Source: CALJFL01 sp964590005
Lineage (GTDB): Bacteria; Pseudomonadota; Gammaproteobacteria; Pseudomonadales; Halieaceae
Direction: 5' to 3'
DNA: 64,000 bases
Assembly (NCBI GenBank): GCA_964590005.1
Contig: CAZPVJ010000151.1
Span: 1-64,000, forward strand
Under the pieces are notes generated by a model that saw nothing but the letters and a program-made list of their open reading frames with translations, was not told the origin of the DNA and did no database searches. Both the position numbers and the translations under genes were made by a program. Each line of letters begins with the position of its first letter. The stretch's first letter is position 1. Shown here one piece after another: positions 25,920-34,307 of this stretch.

Positions 25920-26540
25920 ATGCAGACGCTTACCCACCATGTAGGCGTCGCCGCGCCACTACTGCGCGACAACATCGATACCGACGCCATCATCCCCTCA
26001 CGCGAGATGAAACTGGTCTCCAAAGAGGGGCTGGGCGCAGGTTTGTTTGCGGGTTGGCGCTATACCTTGCCCGGTGGGCGCGAGGATAACCCCGACTTCG
26101 TGTTAAACCAGGCACCTTATGTCGGCACCAGCATTTTGCTGTCAGGGTCTAACTTTGGCTGCGGCTCCTCCCGTGAGCACGCCGTCTGGGCGCTGGGAGA
26201 ATACGGTATACGAGTGATTGTCGCAGTATCGTTCGGCAGCATTTTCTACAACAACTGCGTTCTCAATGGCATTCTTCCGATCGAGCTACCAGAGCAGGCA
26301 ATCGCCGAACTGACTGCGGCAACGGCCGGCGACCCGGCCAACAACACACTGGTCGTCGATCTTCCCGAGCAACAGATCAGTACCCGCGCAGGGAAATCAT
26401 TCTCTTTCAGCATCAATGCCGCTCACAAGGCCATGCTCATTGAGGGCCTGGACGGCATCGCACTGACTGAACAGCACAGCTCAACGATAGAATCCTTCGA
26501 GCAGCGAGACCGGGAACAACGCCCCTGGGTCTATCTCTAG
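25920..26540 (+). CDS. leuD: LeuD-like aconitase-family hydratase, small subunit
   Basis: A 206-residue swivel-domain subunit with NIDTDAIIPSREMKL near residue 18 and GSNFGCGSSREHAVWAL near residue 75, the standard LeuD substrate loop. The ATG at 25920 is one base after the leuC stop, so the two are coupled. It has the LeuD length and an intact SSREH. Function follows LeuC. It ends 15 nt before the convergent CaiB stop with no clear terminator. Confidence 0.88.
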   Translation: MQTLTHHVGVAAPLLRDNIDTDAIIPSREMKLVSKEGLGAGLFAGWRYTLPGGREDNPDFVLNQAPYVGTSILLSGSNFGCGSSREHAVWALGEYGIRVIVAVSFGSIFYNNCVLNGILPIELPEQAIAELTAATAGDPANNTLVVDLPEQQISTRAGKSFSFSINAAHKAMLIEGLDGIALTEQHSSTIESFEQRDREQRPWVYL

Positions 26541-26555
26541 GGTTTTCGGGTCAAG

Positions 26556-27764
26556 CTAAGCTGAATCAACGACGCGGACAAGGCCGGCGGCCAGCAACGC
26601 ATTGATCTCTTCCTCGCTGTACCCGGCATCCCGCATCACCTGTCGAGTATGCTCACCCTCCCGCGGAATATCGCTTCGCAGGGCAAACTTCTCGCCATTC
26701 ATTTCCAGCGGCAGCGAGGGCAGCTGGGTTTTGGCCCCCGCGTTTTCGGAATTGGGCAGTGTTACTGTCTGCAGGCCGCCACTGGCTAGCAGGTGGGGAT
26801 CCCCGAACAGGTCCGCCGGTCGATTTATCGGCGCGAAAGGCACACCCGCCCGATCGAGACGCTCGCTCAGCTCACGCTTGTCCATGGTAGCGAACAGTTG
26901 CTCTATCACCGGCAGGATCCGATCGCGCTGCCTGACCCGCTCGTTGTTGGCTTCGAGAGCTGGATCACCGGCAAACTCAACTAGCTCGAATTCCTCGCAG
27001 AACCGCTTCCAGAGCGTATCACTGACCACGCCTACGAAAACGCGCTCGCCGTCGCCACTTTCAAATATGTCATAGACCGACCAGGCCGAACGGCGCACGG
27101 ACATAGGTGGCGGAATATCGCCGGACACGGCCTGTTGAGCCATGTGCTGACCCACCATAAACGCTGTTGTCTCAAACAGCGCACTGGAGACCATTTCTCC
27201 CTGGCCCGTGACATGCCGACGCTGCAGCGCGGCGAGAATCCCGATGACGCCAAACATGCCACCAGTAATATCAATCACCGATGAGCCGGCCCGTAGCGGA
27301 CGATCCGGTAAGCCGGTCATATAGGCCAGGCCGCCCATCATCTGGGTGACCTCGTCGAGGGCAGTGCGATGCTCGTAAGGCCCGGACAGAAAACCCTTCA
27401 GTGAACAATAGATCAGTCTCGGGTTGAGCGTGCTCATTGCCTCAAAGCCAAAACCCAGCTTGTCCATGGCGCCAGGCCTGAAGTTTTCGATAAGAATATC
27501 TGCCCGGCTAACCAAACGCTGCGCCAACTCCGCGCCCTGCTCCGATTTCAGGTCGACGCAAATGCTCTGCTTGTTGCGGTTATACATGGGGAAGTAGCCC
27601 GCTCCCGACCCTTTGAGGCGCCGGGTATTGTCCCCCGCCAGCGGTTCTATCTTGACTACTTCGGCACCAAGATCGGCGAGAATGACCCCCACAGTGGGGC
27701 CCATCACCATGTGGGTAAACTCGACAACCTTAATACCCTCCAGGGGTAAACCGCTGCTATCCAT
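26556..27764 (-). CDS. CaiB/BaiF family III CoA-transferase (2 of 5)
   Basis: The start is ATG 27764 with AGGA 5 nt upstream, giving 402 residues; a longer frame upstream is open but lacks homology features and runs into the divergent gene. It shows EGIKVVEFTHMVMGPTVGVIL, KIEPLAGDNTRR and the catalytic Asp in SVIDITGGMFG. It is divergent from the HMG-CoA-lyase-like gene with a 115-nt shared promoter carrying a perfect inverted repeat, so the two are probably co-regulated: CoA transfer to a branched hydroxy-diacid, then lyase cleavage. Substrate unproven. Confidence 0.92.
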   Translation of the reverse strand: MDSSGLPLEGIKVVEFTHMVMGPTVGVILADLGAEVVKIEPLAGDNTRRLKGSGAGYFPMYNRNKQSICVDLKSEQGAELAQRLVSRADILIENFRPGAMDKLGFGFEAMSTLNPRLIYCSLKGFLSGPYEHRTALDEVTQMMGGLAYMTGLPDRPLRAGSSVIDITGGMFGVIGILAALQRRHVTGQGEMVSSALFETTAFMVGQHMAQQAVSGDIPPPMSVRRSAWSVYDIFESGDGERVFVGVVSDTLWKRFCEEFELVEFAGDPALEANNERVRQRDRILPVIEQLFATMDKRELSERLDRAGVPFAPINRPADLFGDPHLLASGGLQTVTLPNSENAGAKTQLPSLPLEMNGEKFALRSDIPREGEHTRQVMRDAGYSEEEINALLAAGLVRVVDSA

Positions 27765-27813
27765 GAATCCTGTTCCGTCGCCCGTTCGCGCTGGCACGTT
27801 ATTTGGCCTGCAT

Positions 27814-27833
27814 TTGTTATTATGATATAACAA
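27814..27833. promoter_or_regulatory. Inverted repeat TTGTTAT-N6-ATAACAA in the CaiB/HMG-CoA-lyase promoter
   Basis: Perfect 7-bp arms with a 6-nt spacer lie between two divergent genes, 50 nt from the CaiB ATG and 46 nt from the lyase GTG. The shape suits a GntR, MarR or IclR dimer. No other clear copy was found; the TATAA-TG-TTATA repeat at 63114-63125 is only vaguely similar. Confidence 0.55.
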
Positions 27834-27879
27834 TAGCTCTTTTAATGCGAAACGTAATTCCGCCAGAGGCCACTGCCCA

Positions 27880-28818
27880 GTGAGTATCGACATAGAAATC
27901 AGCGAGGTAGGCCCCCGGGACGGCCTGCAGAGCCTCGATAGCATCATGCCAACCGAAGCCAAAAAAGCATGGATCAAGGCACAGTTCGAAGCGGGCACAC
28001 CGGAAATCGAAGTGGGCTCGTTTGTACCGGCCAGCCTACTCCCGCAATTGGCTGATACCGCGGAGTTGGTGGAGTACGCACGGGCGCTCGACGGACTAAC
28101 CGTCGCCGTGCTCGTGCCCAACCTCCGAGGGTTGGAGGCCGCAGTTGCCAGTGGCGCACATAAGGTCTCCATACCGTTCTCGATGAGCGAGCAGCATTCC
28201 CTGAAAAACGTCAAGAAATCCCATGACCAGATGCGCGAGGAGGTAAAGCGCTGCGTCGACTTCCTGAACACCGTGCCTGCCGATGATCGACCAAGCCTCG
28301 AAGTTGGCCTGTCGACCGCCTTCGGCTGCACCCTGGAGGGGGAGGTACCGGAAGCACGGGTGATTGGCATCGCTGAACAGGTTGTCGCCATGGGAGTCGA
28401 TGAGGTGGGCCTGTCCGATACCACGGGCTACGGCAATCCGGCTCAACTCAAACGCCTGGCCGAAGGCATTTGGGCGAACTGCGGGCGGGACAAACTCAAC
28501 GGCGTGCACCTGCACAATACCCGCGGACAGGGCCTGGCCAACGCGTTGATGGCGGTGGAACTGGGTATGACAACTATCGATAGCTCACTGGGCGGCATTG
28601 GCGGCTGCCCCTGGGCGCCCGGCGCCAGCGGCAACATCGTCACCGAAGATCTGGTTTTTTTACTCGAATCGATGGGCTTAAACACCGGGATAGACCTGGA
28701 AGCGCTGTTCCAGGTCCGCGACCTGGTGCAAGCCGCGTTACCAGACGAAGAACTGTACGGTTTCACCCCCGCGGCCGGCCTGCCGCTGACCTACAGAAAA
28801 GCCTCGGGTCGCGCCTGA
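27880..28818 (+). CDS. HMG-CoA-lyase-family protein
   Basis: This 312-residue TIM barrel of the HMGL/DRE-TIM family starts at GTG 27880 with AGAGG upstream. It carries the catalytic EVGPRDGLQ (residues 8-16), metal-binding HLHNTRG and the flexible-loop Cys in GGCPWAPGASGN. It cleaves 3-hydroxy-3-methylglutaryl-CoA to acetyl-CoA and acetoacetate, or acts on related tertiary hydroxy-diacid CoA esters. Pairing with a CaiB CoA-transferase suggests free HMG, citramalate or a longer analogue is activated, then cleaved. It converges on another CaiB gene 15 nt on. Confidence 0.9.
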   Translation: MSIDIEISEVGPRDGLQSLDSIMPTEAKKAWIKAQFEAGTPEIEVGSFVPASLLPQLADTAELVEYARALDGLTVAVLVPNLRGLEAAVASGAHKVSIPFSMSEQHSLKNVKKSHDQMREEVKRCVDFLNTVPADDRPSLEVGLSTAFGCTLEGEVPEARVIGIAEQVVAMGVDEVGLSDTTGYGNPAQLKRLAEGIWANCGRDKLNGVHLHNTRGQGLANALMAVELGMTTIDSSLGGIGGCPWAPGASGNIVTEDLVFLLESMGLNTGIDLEALFQVRDLVQAALPDEELYGFTPAAGLPLTYRKASGRA

Positions 28819-28833
28819 GCAGCAACGGCAGGC

Positions 28834-30033
28834 CTAGACGACAACACCCTCTCCCCGTAACGCACTGATTTTCTCACCGCTGTAGCCAAGCACTTCAGTA
28901 AGCACATTGTCGGTATGCTCACCCAGCAGAGGTGCCGCTGAAAAGCTGTCCTCGTCGGTACGGGATAGTTTGATCGGGTTGCCCGGCCCGCGAGTTTTGC
29001 TGCCCCCGGGGTGATGAAGGTCGACCACCATATTCCGGGCCAACACCTGTTCGTCGCTCAATGCCTCGGCGAAGTTATTTACACGGGCACAGGGGATACG
29101 TTTCTCCTCAAGTTGCTGTAACCAGTGGTCACTGCTATTGGTGGCCAGCAACCGCGACAGATTCTCCTCGATGAACGCCTTGTCTTCGAGGCGCCCGGGC
29201 TGGGTATCGTACTTGGGGTCTCGGAAGGGTTCAAAGTCCAACATCTCCACCAGGTTGTGCCAGAATTTGTCGAGAATGACGGCGATAATGATCTGGCCAT
29301 CGGCAGTGGCGAAGCTGTTGTAGGGCACGTGGACAAAGTGACTGTTCCCAATGGGCTCTGGATTTTCACCCGACAGGAAATACATGGTCGCCATGTAGTT
29401 GAGCATGGATATCTGGCAATCCAGCATCGATATATCGACATGCTGGCCCACCCCACTCTTTTCGCGCTCATACAGCGCAGCCAGGATCCCCATTGCACCG
29501 AACATACCACCACCAAGGTCGCCAATCGGTATCCCCGCTCGCACCTTTTCGGCAGAGTCCATTCCGGTGATCGACATCCCGCCACCGAGCGCCTGTACCA
29601 CCTGGTCGAATGCCGGCCGCTGGAAATTCGGACCTGTGGAACCGAACCCGCTCACGGAGCAGGAAATAATCCTGGGATTTATCTCTGCCAGTTGGCTATA
29701 GCCAATGCCCAGCTTGTCCGCCACCCCGGCAGAGAAATTTTCCATAACCACATCGGACACCCGGACCAGGTCATAAAAGACCTCCAAGCCCTCCGGTGAT
29801 TTCAGGTCAATGGCGACACTGCGCTTATTCCGGTTCAGAGTAATGAAGTAAGCACCCTGCCCGTCCAGGGAGTTGGCGGGGTCTTTAGCCAGTAGGCTGC
29901 GTGTCCCCTCGCCCGCCAGGGGTTCGACCTTGATCGTATCTGCCCCGAGATCGGCGACTATCATTGCACCGTAAGGGCCGGATAGCATGTGGGTGAGATC
30001 CAGCATGCGTACGCCGGAGAGAGGCTTGGACAT
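28834..30033 (-). CDS. CaiB/BaiF family III CoA-transferase (3 of 5), in the TGTCCG regulon
   Basis: A 399-residue class III CoA-transferase with SGVRMLDLTHMLSGPYGAMIV, KVEPLAGEGTRS and the catalytic Asp in IPIGDLGGGMFG. A TGACCGGACA operator lies 18-27 nt upstream of its ATG, overlapping the ribosome-binding or transcription-start region, as expected for repression. This links it to the GntR regulon downstream (MaoC/ACAD, CoA ester lyase). The probable donor is succinyl-CoA or acetyl-CoA. Confidence 0.93.
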   Translation of the reverse strand: MSKPLSGVRMLDLTHMLSGPYGAMIVADLGADTIKVEPLAGEGTRSLLAKDPANSLDGQGAYFITLNRNKRSVAIDLKSPEGLEVFYDLVRVSDVVMENFSAGVADKLGIGYSQLAEINPRIISCSVSGFGSTGPNFQRPAFDQVVQALGGGMSITGMDSAEKVRAGIPIGDLGGGMFGAMGILAALYEREKSGVGQHVDISMLDCQISMLNYMATMYFLSGENPEPIGNSHFVHVPYNSFATADGQIIIAVILDKFWHNLVEMLDFEPFRDPKYDTQPGRLEDKAFIEENLSRLLATNSSDHWLQQLEEKRIPCARVNNFAEALSDEQVLARNMVVDLHHPGGSKTRGPGNPIKLSRTDEDSFSAAPLLGEHTDNVLTEVLGYSGEKISALRGEGVVV

Positions 30034-30050
30034 TCGTACCCTCCACTAAA

Positions 30051-30060
30051 TGACCGGACA
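30051..30060. promoter_or_regulatory. TGTCCG-type operator, site A
   Basis: TGACCGGACA (reverse TGTCCGGTCA) sits between CaiB (start 30033) and the nitroreductase (start 30175). It matches the extended AAATGTCCGNACATTT pattern with an AAA flank. One of six copies in this window. Confidence 0.75.
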
Positions 30061-30174
30061 AAGGACGTCATTCTATCACACTGGCTCTCTCCCACCGGTA
30101 GTGTGCGTTTGTCAGTTACAGGGGAATTTCCTGACGCTACACTAACCGCTTCACCAACACGGAGAGCGACAGCT

Positions 30175-30840
30175 ATGGATGTGCACGAGGCAATAGAGGG
30201 CCGGCAATCCATCCGGGGCTTCCTGCGGGACAAGCCAGTACCCACGGAAACGATCGAGGAGATACTCAGGATCGCGGGGCGCGCGCCATCGGGGTCAAAC
30301 ATTCAGCCCTGGCATGCCTGGGTTGCTGTTGGTGACCAGCGGGATGCCATCGCGGAAGCCTGCCAGGCCCGGCATCGTGCGGGTGACCCGGGGGAGCAAG
30401 AATACAACTACTATCCCGTGGAGTGGCGCGAGCCGTATATAGGCCGACGCAGGAATACCGGCTGGGGACTGTACGGTCATCTTGGCATCGAGAAAGGCGA
30501 CAAGGAAAATATGGCGCTGCAACACGGCCGCAACTACGGTTTTTTTGATGCACCCGTCGCACTCTTTTTCACCATAGACCGCGACATGGAACTGGGCAGC
30601 TGGATAGATTACGGGATGTTTTTACAGTCGATCATGCTCGCAGCGCGGGGCTTTGGCCTGGAGACCTGTCCGCAGGCCGCCTTCCTGAAATATCACGACA
30701 CCGTAATGACAATGATCGGCGCACCGACGGAACAGATGTTCGTCTGCGCCATGTCGCTGGGTTATGCAGATGAGGCGGCGCAGGTAAATACCTACCGTAC
30801 ACCGCGACTGGCGGTGAGCGATTTTACCGTCTTCCTTTAG
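30175..30840 (+). CDS. Nitroreductase-family flavoprotein
   Basis: A 221-residue FMN-dependent oxidoreductase: N-terminal RQSIRGF FMN-binding segment, APSGSNIQPWHAWV near residue 39 and the C-terminal FVCAMSLGYADEAAQVN. Family roles include NAD(P)H-dependent nitro, quinone or enone reduction and supplying reduced FMN. It starts at ATG 30175 with GGAGAG upstream. It lies between the CaiB and ACAD genes of the regulon, 115 nt downstream of operator A. It might serve the flavin oxygenases of the window (HpaB-like, LLM); this is only positional evidence. Confidence 0.87.
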   Translation: MDVHEAIEGRQSIRGFLRDKPVPTETIEEILRIAGRAPSGSNIQPWHAWVAVGDQRDAIAEACQARHRAGDPGEQEYNYYPVEWREPYIGRRRNTGWGLYGHLGIEKGDKENMALQHGRNYGFFDAPVALFFTIDRDMELGSWIDYGMFLQSIMLAARGFGLETCPQAAFLKYHDTVMTMIGAPTEQMFVCAMSLGYADEAAQVNTYRTPRLAVSDFTVFL

Positions 30841-30853
30841 CCCGGTAGAGGAC

Positions 30854-32026
30854 TCAGCTCTCTGACCGGGCCACCATTTGCTTGGCGATAATCATGCGCT
30901 GAATTTCATTGGTCCCTTCACCGATACACATCAAGGGCGCATCGCGGTAAAAACGCTCTATTTCATATTCTGGCGAATAGCTATAACCACCGAATACACG
31001 CAGCCCATCCAGGCTGTTCTGAACAGCAGCCTCAGAGGCGAAGTATTTTGCCTGGCCCGCCTCCAGATCACAGCGCTCACCCAGGTCATATTTGCGGGCA
31101 GCCTGCTCGACCAACAATCTGGCTGCCTCTGCCCGCGTGGACATCTCCGCCAACATCAACTGAACCGCCTGATGCTCGGCAATGGGTTTGCCGAAGGTCT
31201 TGCGGTCCTTGGCATAGGCAAGAGACATCTTGGTCGCCCCTGAGGCCATGCCGGCACCACGGGCGGCGATATTTATCCGCCCGAGCTCCAGGCCGCCCGC
31301 CACCTGAACAAACCCCCGGCCCTCCTCGCCACCGATAAGATTATCGGCGCTCACCCGGTAATCCTGGAATATCAGTTCAGCACTATCGATAGCGCGGTAG
31401 CCCAACTTCTTGAGCTTCTTACCGACCGTAAAGCCCTCGCCTTTCTCACACAGGAACAGACTCATTCCCTTATGGGCCGGCGATACCGTGGGGTCGGTTT
31501 TGGTGAGCACCGCCAGGCAATTGCCCTTGATGCCATTGGATATCCAGGTCTTGGTCCCATTGATGACATAATCATCGCCGTCACGACTGGCGACCATGCG
31601 AATACCCTGCAGATCACTGCCTGCATCGGGCTCGGTAAGCCCGATACCACCCCGCAGCTCCCCGGTAGCAAAGCGTGGCAGGAAACGTTCTTTCTGAGCT
31701 TCTGTACCTGCGCGCTCTACACAGCTGGCCATTATCAGGTGCGAGTTGAAAATACCCGACGGAGCCATCCAGACCTCGCATATCCTGGACACAATGCGCG
31801 CATAGGTGGTCGCGTTCAGGCCAAGGCCGCCATAATCCTGGGAAATAGTTGCACCAAAAAGACCCAGCTCCTTCATCTGCTCGACCAGCTCCTCGGGGTA
31901 TTCGTCCGCCTGGTCATAGTGCCTGGCGATAGGCTTCACTTCCTTGTCTACCCAACGTCCCACCGTATCGAGAATCTGTTCTTCGATCTCGGCATATTCC
32001 TGCGGATCCATGTCTGTACTGGCCAT
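30854..32026 (-). CDS. Acyl-CoA dehydrogenase with canonical catalytic Glu
   Basis: A 390-residue ACAD with GGIGLTEPDAGSD in the middle domain and YRDAPLMCIGEGTNEIQ at the end; the EGTNEIQ Glu is the catalytic base of short/branched-chain and glutaryl-type ACADs. It follows the MaoC gene by 18 nt on the same strand, divergent from gntR. Together they would oxidise an acyl-CoA and hydrate the enoyl-CoA before the CoA ester lyase splits it. Methylsuccinyl-CoA or another diacid-CoA is an inference from the neighbours. Confidence 0.92.
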   Translation of the reverse strand: MASTDMDPQEYAEIEEQILDTVGRWVDKEVKPIARHYDQADEYPEELVEQMKELGLFGATISQDYGGLGLNATTYARIVSRICEVWMAPSGIFNSHLIMASCVERAGTEAQKERFLPRFATGELRGGIGLTEPDAGSDLQGIRMVASRDGDDYVINGTKTWISNGIKGNCLAVLTKTDPTVSPAHKGMSLFLCEKGEGFTVGKKLKKLGYRAIDSAELIFQDYRVSADNLIGGEEGRGFVQVAGGLELGRINIAARGAGMASGATKMSLAYAKDRKTFGKPIAEHQAVQLMLAEMSTRAEAARLLVEQAARKYDLGERCDLEAGQAKYFASEAAVQNSLDGLRVFGGYSYSPEYEIERFYRDAPLMCIGEGTNEIQRMIIAKQMVARSES

Positions 32027-32044
32027 ATCTTGGTCTCTCTGCGC

Positions 32045-32554
32045 TCAGGAGGCGTCGTTATCTTCGCGTTTGGGTATCAACATAGAGCGTTCGAACACGC
32101 AGACTTCGGTGCCGTGCTGATTGCGCCCAATGGTCTTAACGGTCACTACACCCGCATTGGGGCGCGACTTTGATTCTCGCTTGTTAAGCACCTCTGTCTC
32201 GGCATACAGCGTATCGCCGGGAAAAACAGGTGCCGTCAAGGCGATCTCTTTCCAACCGAGATTGGCGATAGCCTTTTCGCTCACATCAGACACACTCATT
32301 CCCACCAGCACTGCCACCGTCAATGGGCTGCATATCAGCGGCTTGCCAAATTCGGTGTCTTTCGCGTATTCCTCGTCAAAGTGCAGCGGATGTGTATTCA
32401 TCGTTAGCAAGGTAAACCAGGCGTTGTCATGCTGACTTATCGTGCGACCAGGATGATGCTCGTAAATATCCCCTACCGTGAAGTCCTCGTACAACCGCCC
32501 ACTCGCGGCTCGGTAACGATTTGGTCCAACCTGTTCATCTTGCCTTAGCGACAT
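32045..32554 (-). CDS. MaoC-like enoyl-CoA hydratase
   Basis: A 169-residue hot-dog protein with the MaoC active-site segment THPLHFDEEYAKDTEFGKPL (about residues 52-72). The form resembles mesaconyl-CoA/beta-methylmalyl-CoA or itaconyl-CoA hydratases as well as general hydratases. The start lies 35 nt from a TGTACGGACA operator shared with gntR. With the ACAD and the HpcH/HpaI-type lyase it makes a three-step oxidation-hydration-cleavage set. Confidence 0.9.
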   Translation of the reverse strand: MSLRQDEQVGPNRYRAASGRLYEDFTVGDIYEHHPGRTISQHDNAWFTLLTMNTHPLHFDEEYAKDTEFGKPLICSPLTVAVLVGMSVSDVSEKAIANLGWKEIALTAPVFPGDTLYAETEVLNKRESKSRPNAGVVTVKTIGRNQHGTEVCVFERSMLIPKREDNDAS

Positions 32555-32588
32555 CTCATTACACCTCGAACTTGCTTCTCACGTTAAA

Positions 32589-32598
32589 TGTACGGACA
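32589..32598. promoter_or_regulatory. TGTCCG-type operator, site B (gntR/MaoC divergent promoter)
   Basis: TGTACGGACA (reverse TGTCCGTACA) is centred between the MaoC-ACAD operon and gntR, about 34-35 nt from each start, with AAA on one flank. The position suggests autoregulation by the GntR protein and simultaneous control of both directions. Confidence 0.8.
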
Positions 32599-32631
32599 AT
32601 AGTATCTTATGTCGTAACCCGGGAAGCAAGC

Positions 32632-33408
32632 ATGTTAGCTGAGGCAAAAGCCGAATCCGGCACAGGACCCCGCTACAGGGTGATTGCAGAAGAACTGTTG
32701 AGCGCCATTCGAGGCGGCAAGCTGGCCGTGGGCACCCGAATGCCCGGCGAACTGGAGCTCATGAAGACCTATGGCGTGAGCCGACATACCATCCGCGAAG
32801 CTCTGCGGGTGCTCGAGGACGTGAAGCTGATAGAGCGTCGACGCGGCATAGGCACTATCGTGCTGGCACAGGAAACCCAGGAATCCTACGTACAGCTGGT
32901 CAAGGAGCCCTCGGAACTGTTCAGTTATCCTGAGGACAGCCGCCTGCGCGTGATCGAGCGCAACGACGTCAAGCTCAACAGGGCGCTGGCCAAAGAATTG
33001 AAGTGCCCTACCAGCAGCCAGTGGAGCTGCCTCTCCGGCCTGAGGCTGTTCGTAGAATCCGCTCAGCCAATCTGCTGGGTCAATGTCTATATTTTGCCCG
33101 AGTACGCGGACGTGGTAGCGAAGATTGGAAGCACCTCCGCCCCGGTCTACCGGCTAATTTCAGAGCTCTACGACGAAGTGGTACAAAAGGTAGAAGTCGA
33201 TATGTATGCGGACATAATGGACGACCGTGTCGCCGGAATGCTGAACGTTGAACCGGGTTCGCCCTCACTCAAGGTCTGCCGGCGCTACTACGGCAACAAC
33301 GGTCGGGTGTTTGAGGTTTCACTGTCTGAGCATGCGGCGGCCAATTTCAACTATTCCTTCGAATTCACCCGCGGTTGGCAGTCAGCTGACGGCTGGGCAT
33401 GGAGCTAG
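32632..33408 (+). CDS. GntR-family regulator, HutC/UTRA type
   Basis: From ATG 32632 the protein has 258 residues: an N-terminal winged helix (YRVIAEELLSAIRGGKLAVG, then MKTYGVSRHTIREALRVLED) and a C-terminal UTRA effector domain (residues about 90-250, ending in SPSLKVCRRYYGNNGRVFEVS). An operator of the repeated TGTCCG type lies 34 nt upstream. It is the only GntR gene in the window and heads the lyase-PrpD-HpaB operon, so it is the best candidate to bind all six sites. The ligand could be a pathway acid or CoA ester. Confidence 0.92.
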   Translation: MLAEAKAESGTGPRYRVIAEELLSAIRGGKLAVGTRMPGELELMKTYGVSRHTIREALRVLEDVKLIERRRGIGTIVLAQETQESYVQLVKEPSELFSYPEDSRLRVIERNDVKLNRALAKELKCPTSSQWSCLSGLRLFVESAQPICWVNVYILPEYADVVAKIGSTSAPVYRLISELYDEVVQKVEVDMYADIMDDRVAGMLNVEPGSPSLKVCRRYYGNNGRVFEVSLSEHAAANFNYSFEFTRGWQSADGWAWS

Positions 33409-33410
33409 CA

Positions 33411-34301
33411 GTGGGCATGAAGACTATCGACGAGATCAAGGTTATCCGCAGTTTTCTTTTTGCACCGGGTAATCACCCAAGAAAGGTGGAGAAAGTGTTC
33501 GCTGCCTCTGCCGACGCGGTCATCCTCGACCTTGAGGATGCCGTTGCCATCAGCGAAAAAGAGGCCACCCGCGCTGTGGTCGTTGAGGCCATGCAGCAAC
33601 CGCGCAACTGCCTTGGTTACATCCGCGTCAATTCGCTGGATACCGGGTATTGCGAGGACGACATCAAGGCCGTCGTGGGTCCCTGGATAGATGGCATCGT
33701 TATTCCCAAGGTGGAATCGGCAGATACCCTGGTCGCAATCGACAAGCTCATCAGCGCGGCTGAAAGCGAAGCAAATCTGACCCCTGGCGCCATCGACCTG
33801 ATGCCCATTATCGAAACAGCCAGAGGCGTTGAATTTGCCTCCGAGATCGCTTCTGCCGTGCCCAGGGTACGACGCCTGTCTTTCGGCGGTGGCGACTACA
33901 CCCTGGACCTGGACTATATCTGGACCGCCGACGAGGAAGTCCTGGCCTACGCGCGGGCCCGAATCAGTCACGCTACCCGTGTCGCCAATATCGATCCACC
34001 CATCGACACAGTAGTCCTGCAAATCAAGGACGATGAACGGTTCAGTGCCTCTGCCGCACGGGGCAAGAAGTATGGATTTGGAGGCAAGCTGTGCATTCAC
34101 CCCAACCAGGTGCCGCTATGTAACGCAGCTTTCACACCGGACGCTGACGAAATTGCACATGCACAGGCGGTTGTGACTGCCTTTGAGGAAGCGGAAGCGG
34201 CTGGTTCCGCCTCGATACAACTTGATGGGTACTTCATAGACTACCCGATTGTTTACAAGGCACAACGCATTCTCGCGCTGGCCCGGCAACTGGCAGGATA
34301 A
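33411..34301 (+). CDS. HpcH/HpaI-family CoA ester lyase (citrate-lyase beta / citramalyl-CoA type)
   Basis: About 296 residues of a TIM-barrel lyase: RSFLFAPGNHPRKVEKVFAASADAVILDLEDAV at the N-terminus (substrate and Mg2+ binding) and GFGGKLCIHPNQVPLCNAAF near the C-terminus are hallmarks of CitE/malyl-CoA and citramalyl-CoA lyases. Possible starts are ATG 33399, GTG 33411 (GGAG 6 nt upstream, preferred) and ATG 33417. It would split malyl-, beta-methylmalyl- or citramalyl-CoA to an acyl-CoA and a 2-oxoacid. It follows gntR with little or no gap and precedes a PrpD-like gene by 6 nt. Confidence 0.9.
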   Translation: MGMKTIDEIKVIRSFLFAPGNHPRKVEKVFAASADAVILDLEDAVAISEKEATRAVVVEAMQQPRNCLGYIRVNSLDTGYCEDDIKAVVGPWIDGIVIPKVESADTLVAIDKLISAAESEANLTPGAIDLMPIIETARGVEFASEIASAVPRVRRLSFGGGDYTLDLDYIWTADEEVLAYARARISHATRVANIDPPIDTVVLQIKDDERFSASAARGKKYGFGGKLCIHPNQVPLCNAAFTPDADEIAHAQAVVTAFEEAEAAGSASIQLDGYFIDYPIVYKAQRILALARQLAG

Positions 34302-34307
34302 CGCCCC

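Noticed and set aside
27765..28424. Possible N-terminal extension of the CaiB at 26556
   Set aside because: The upstream part overlaps the lyase gene, has no CaiB homology and the ATG at 27764 has a ribosome binding site.
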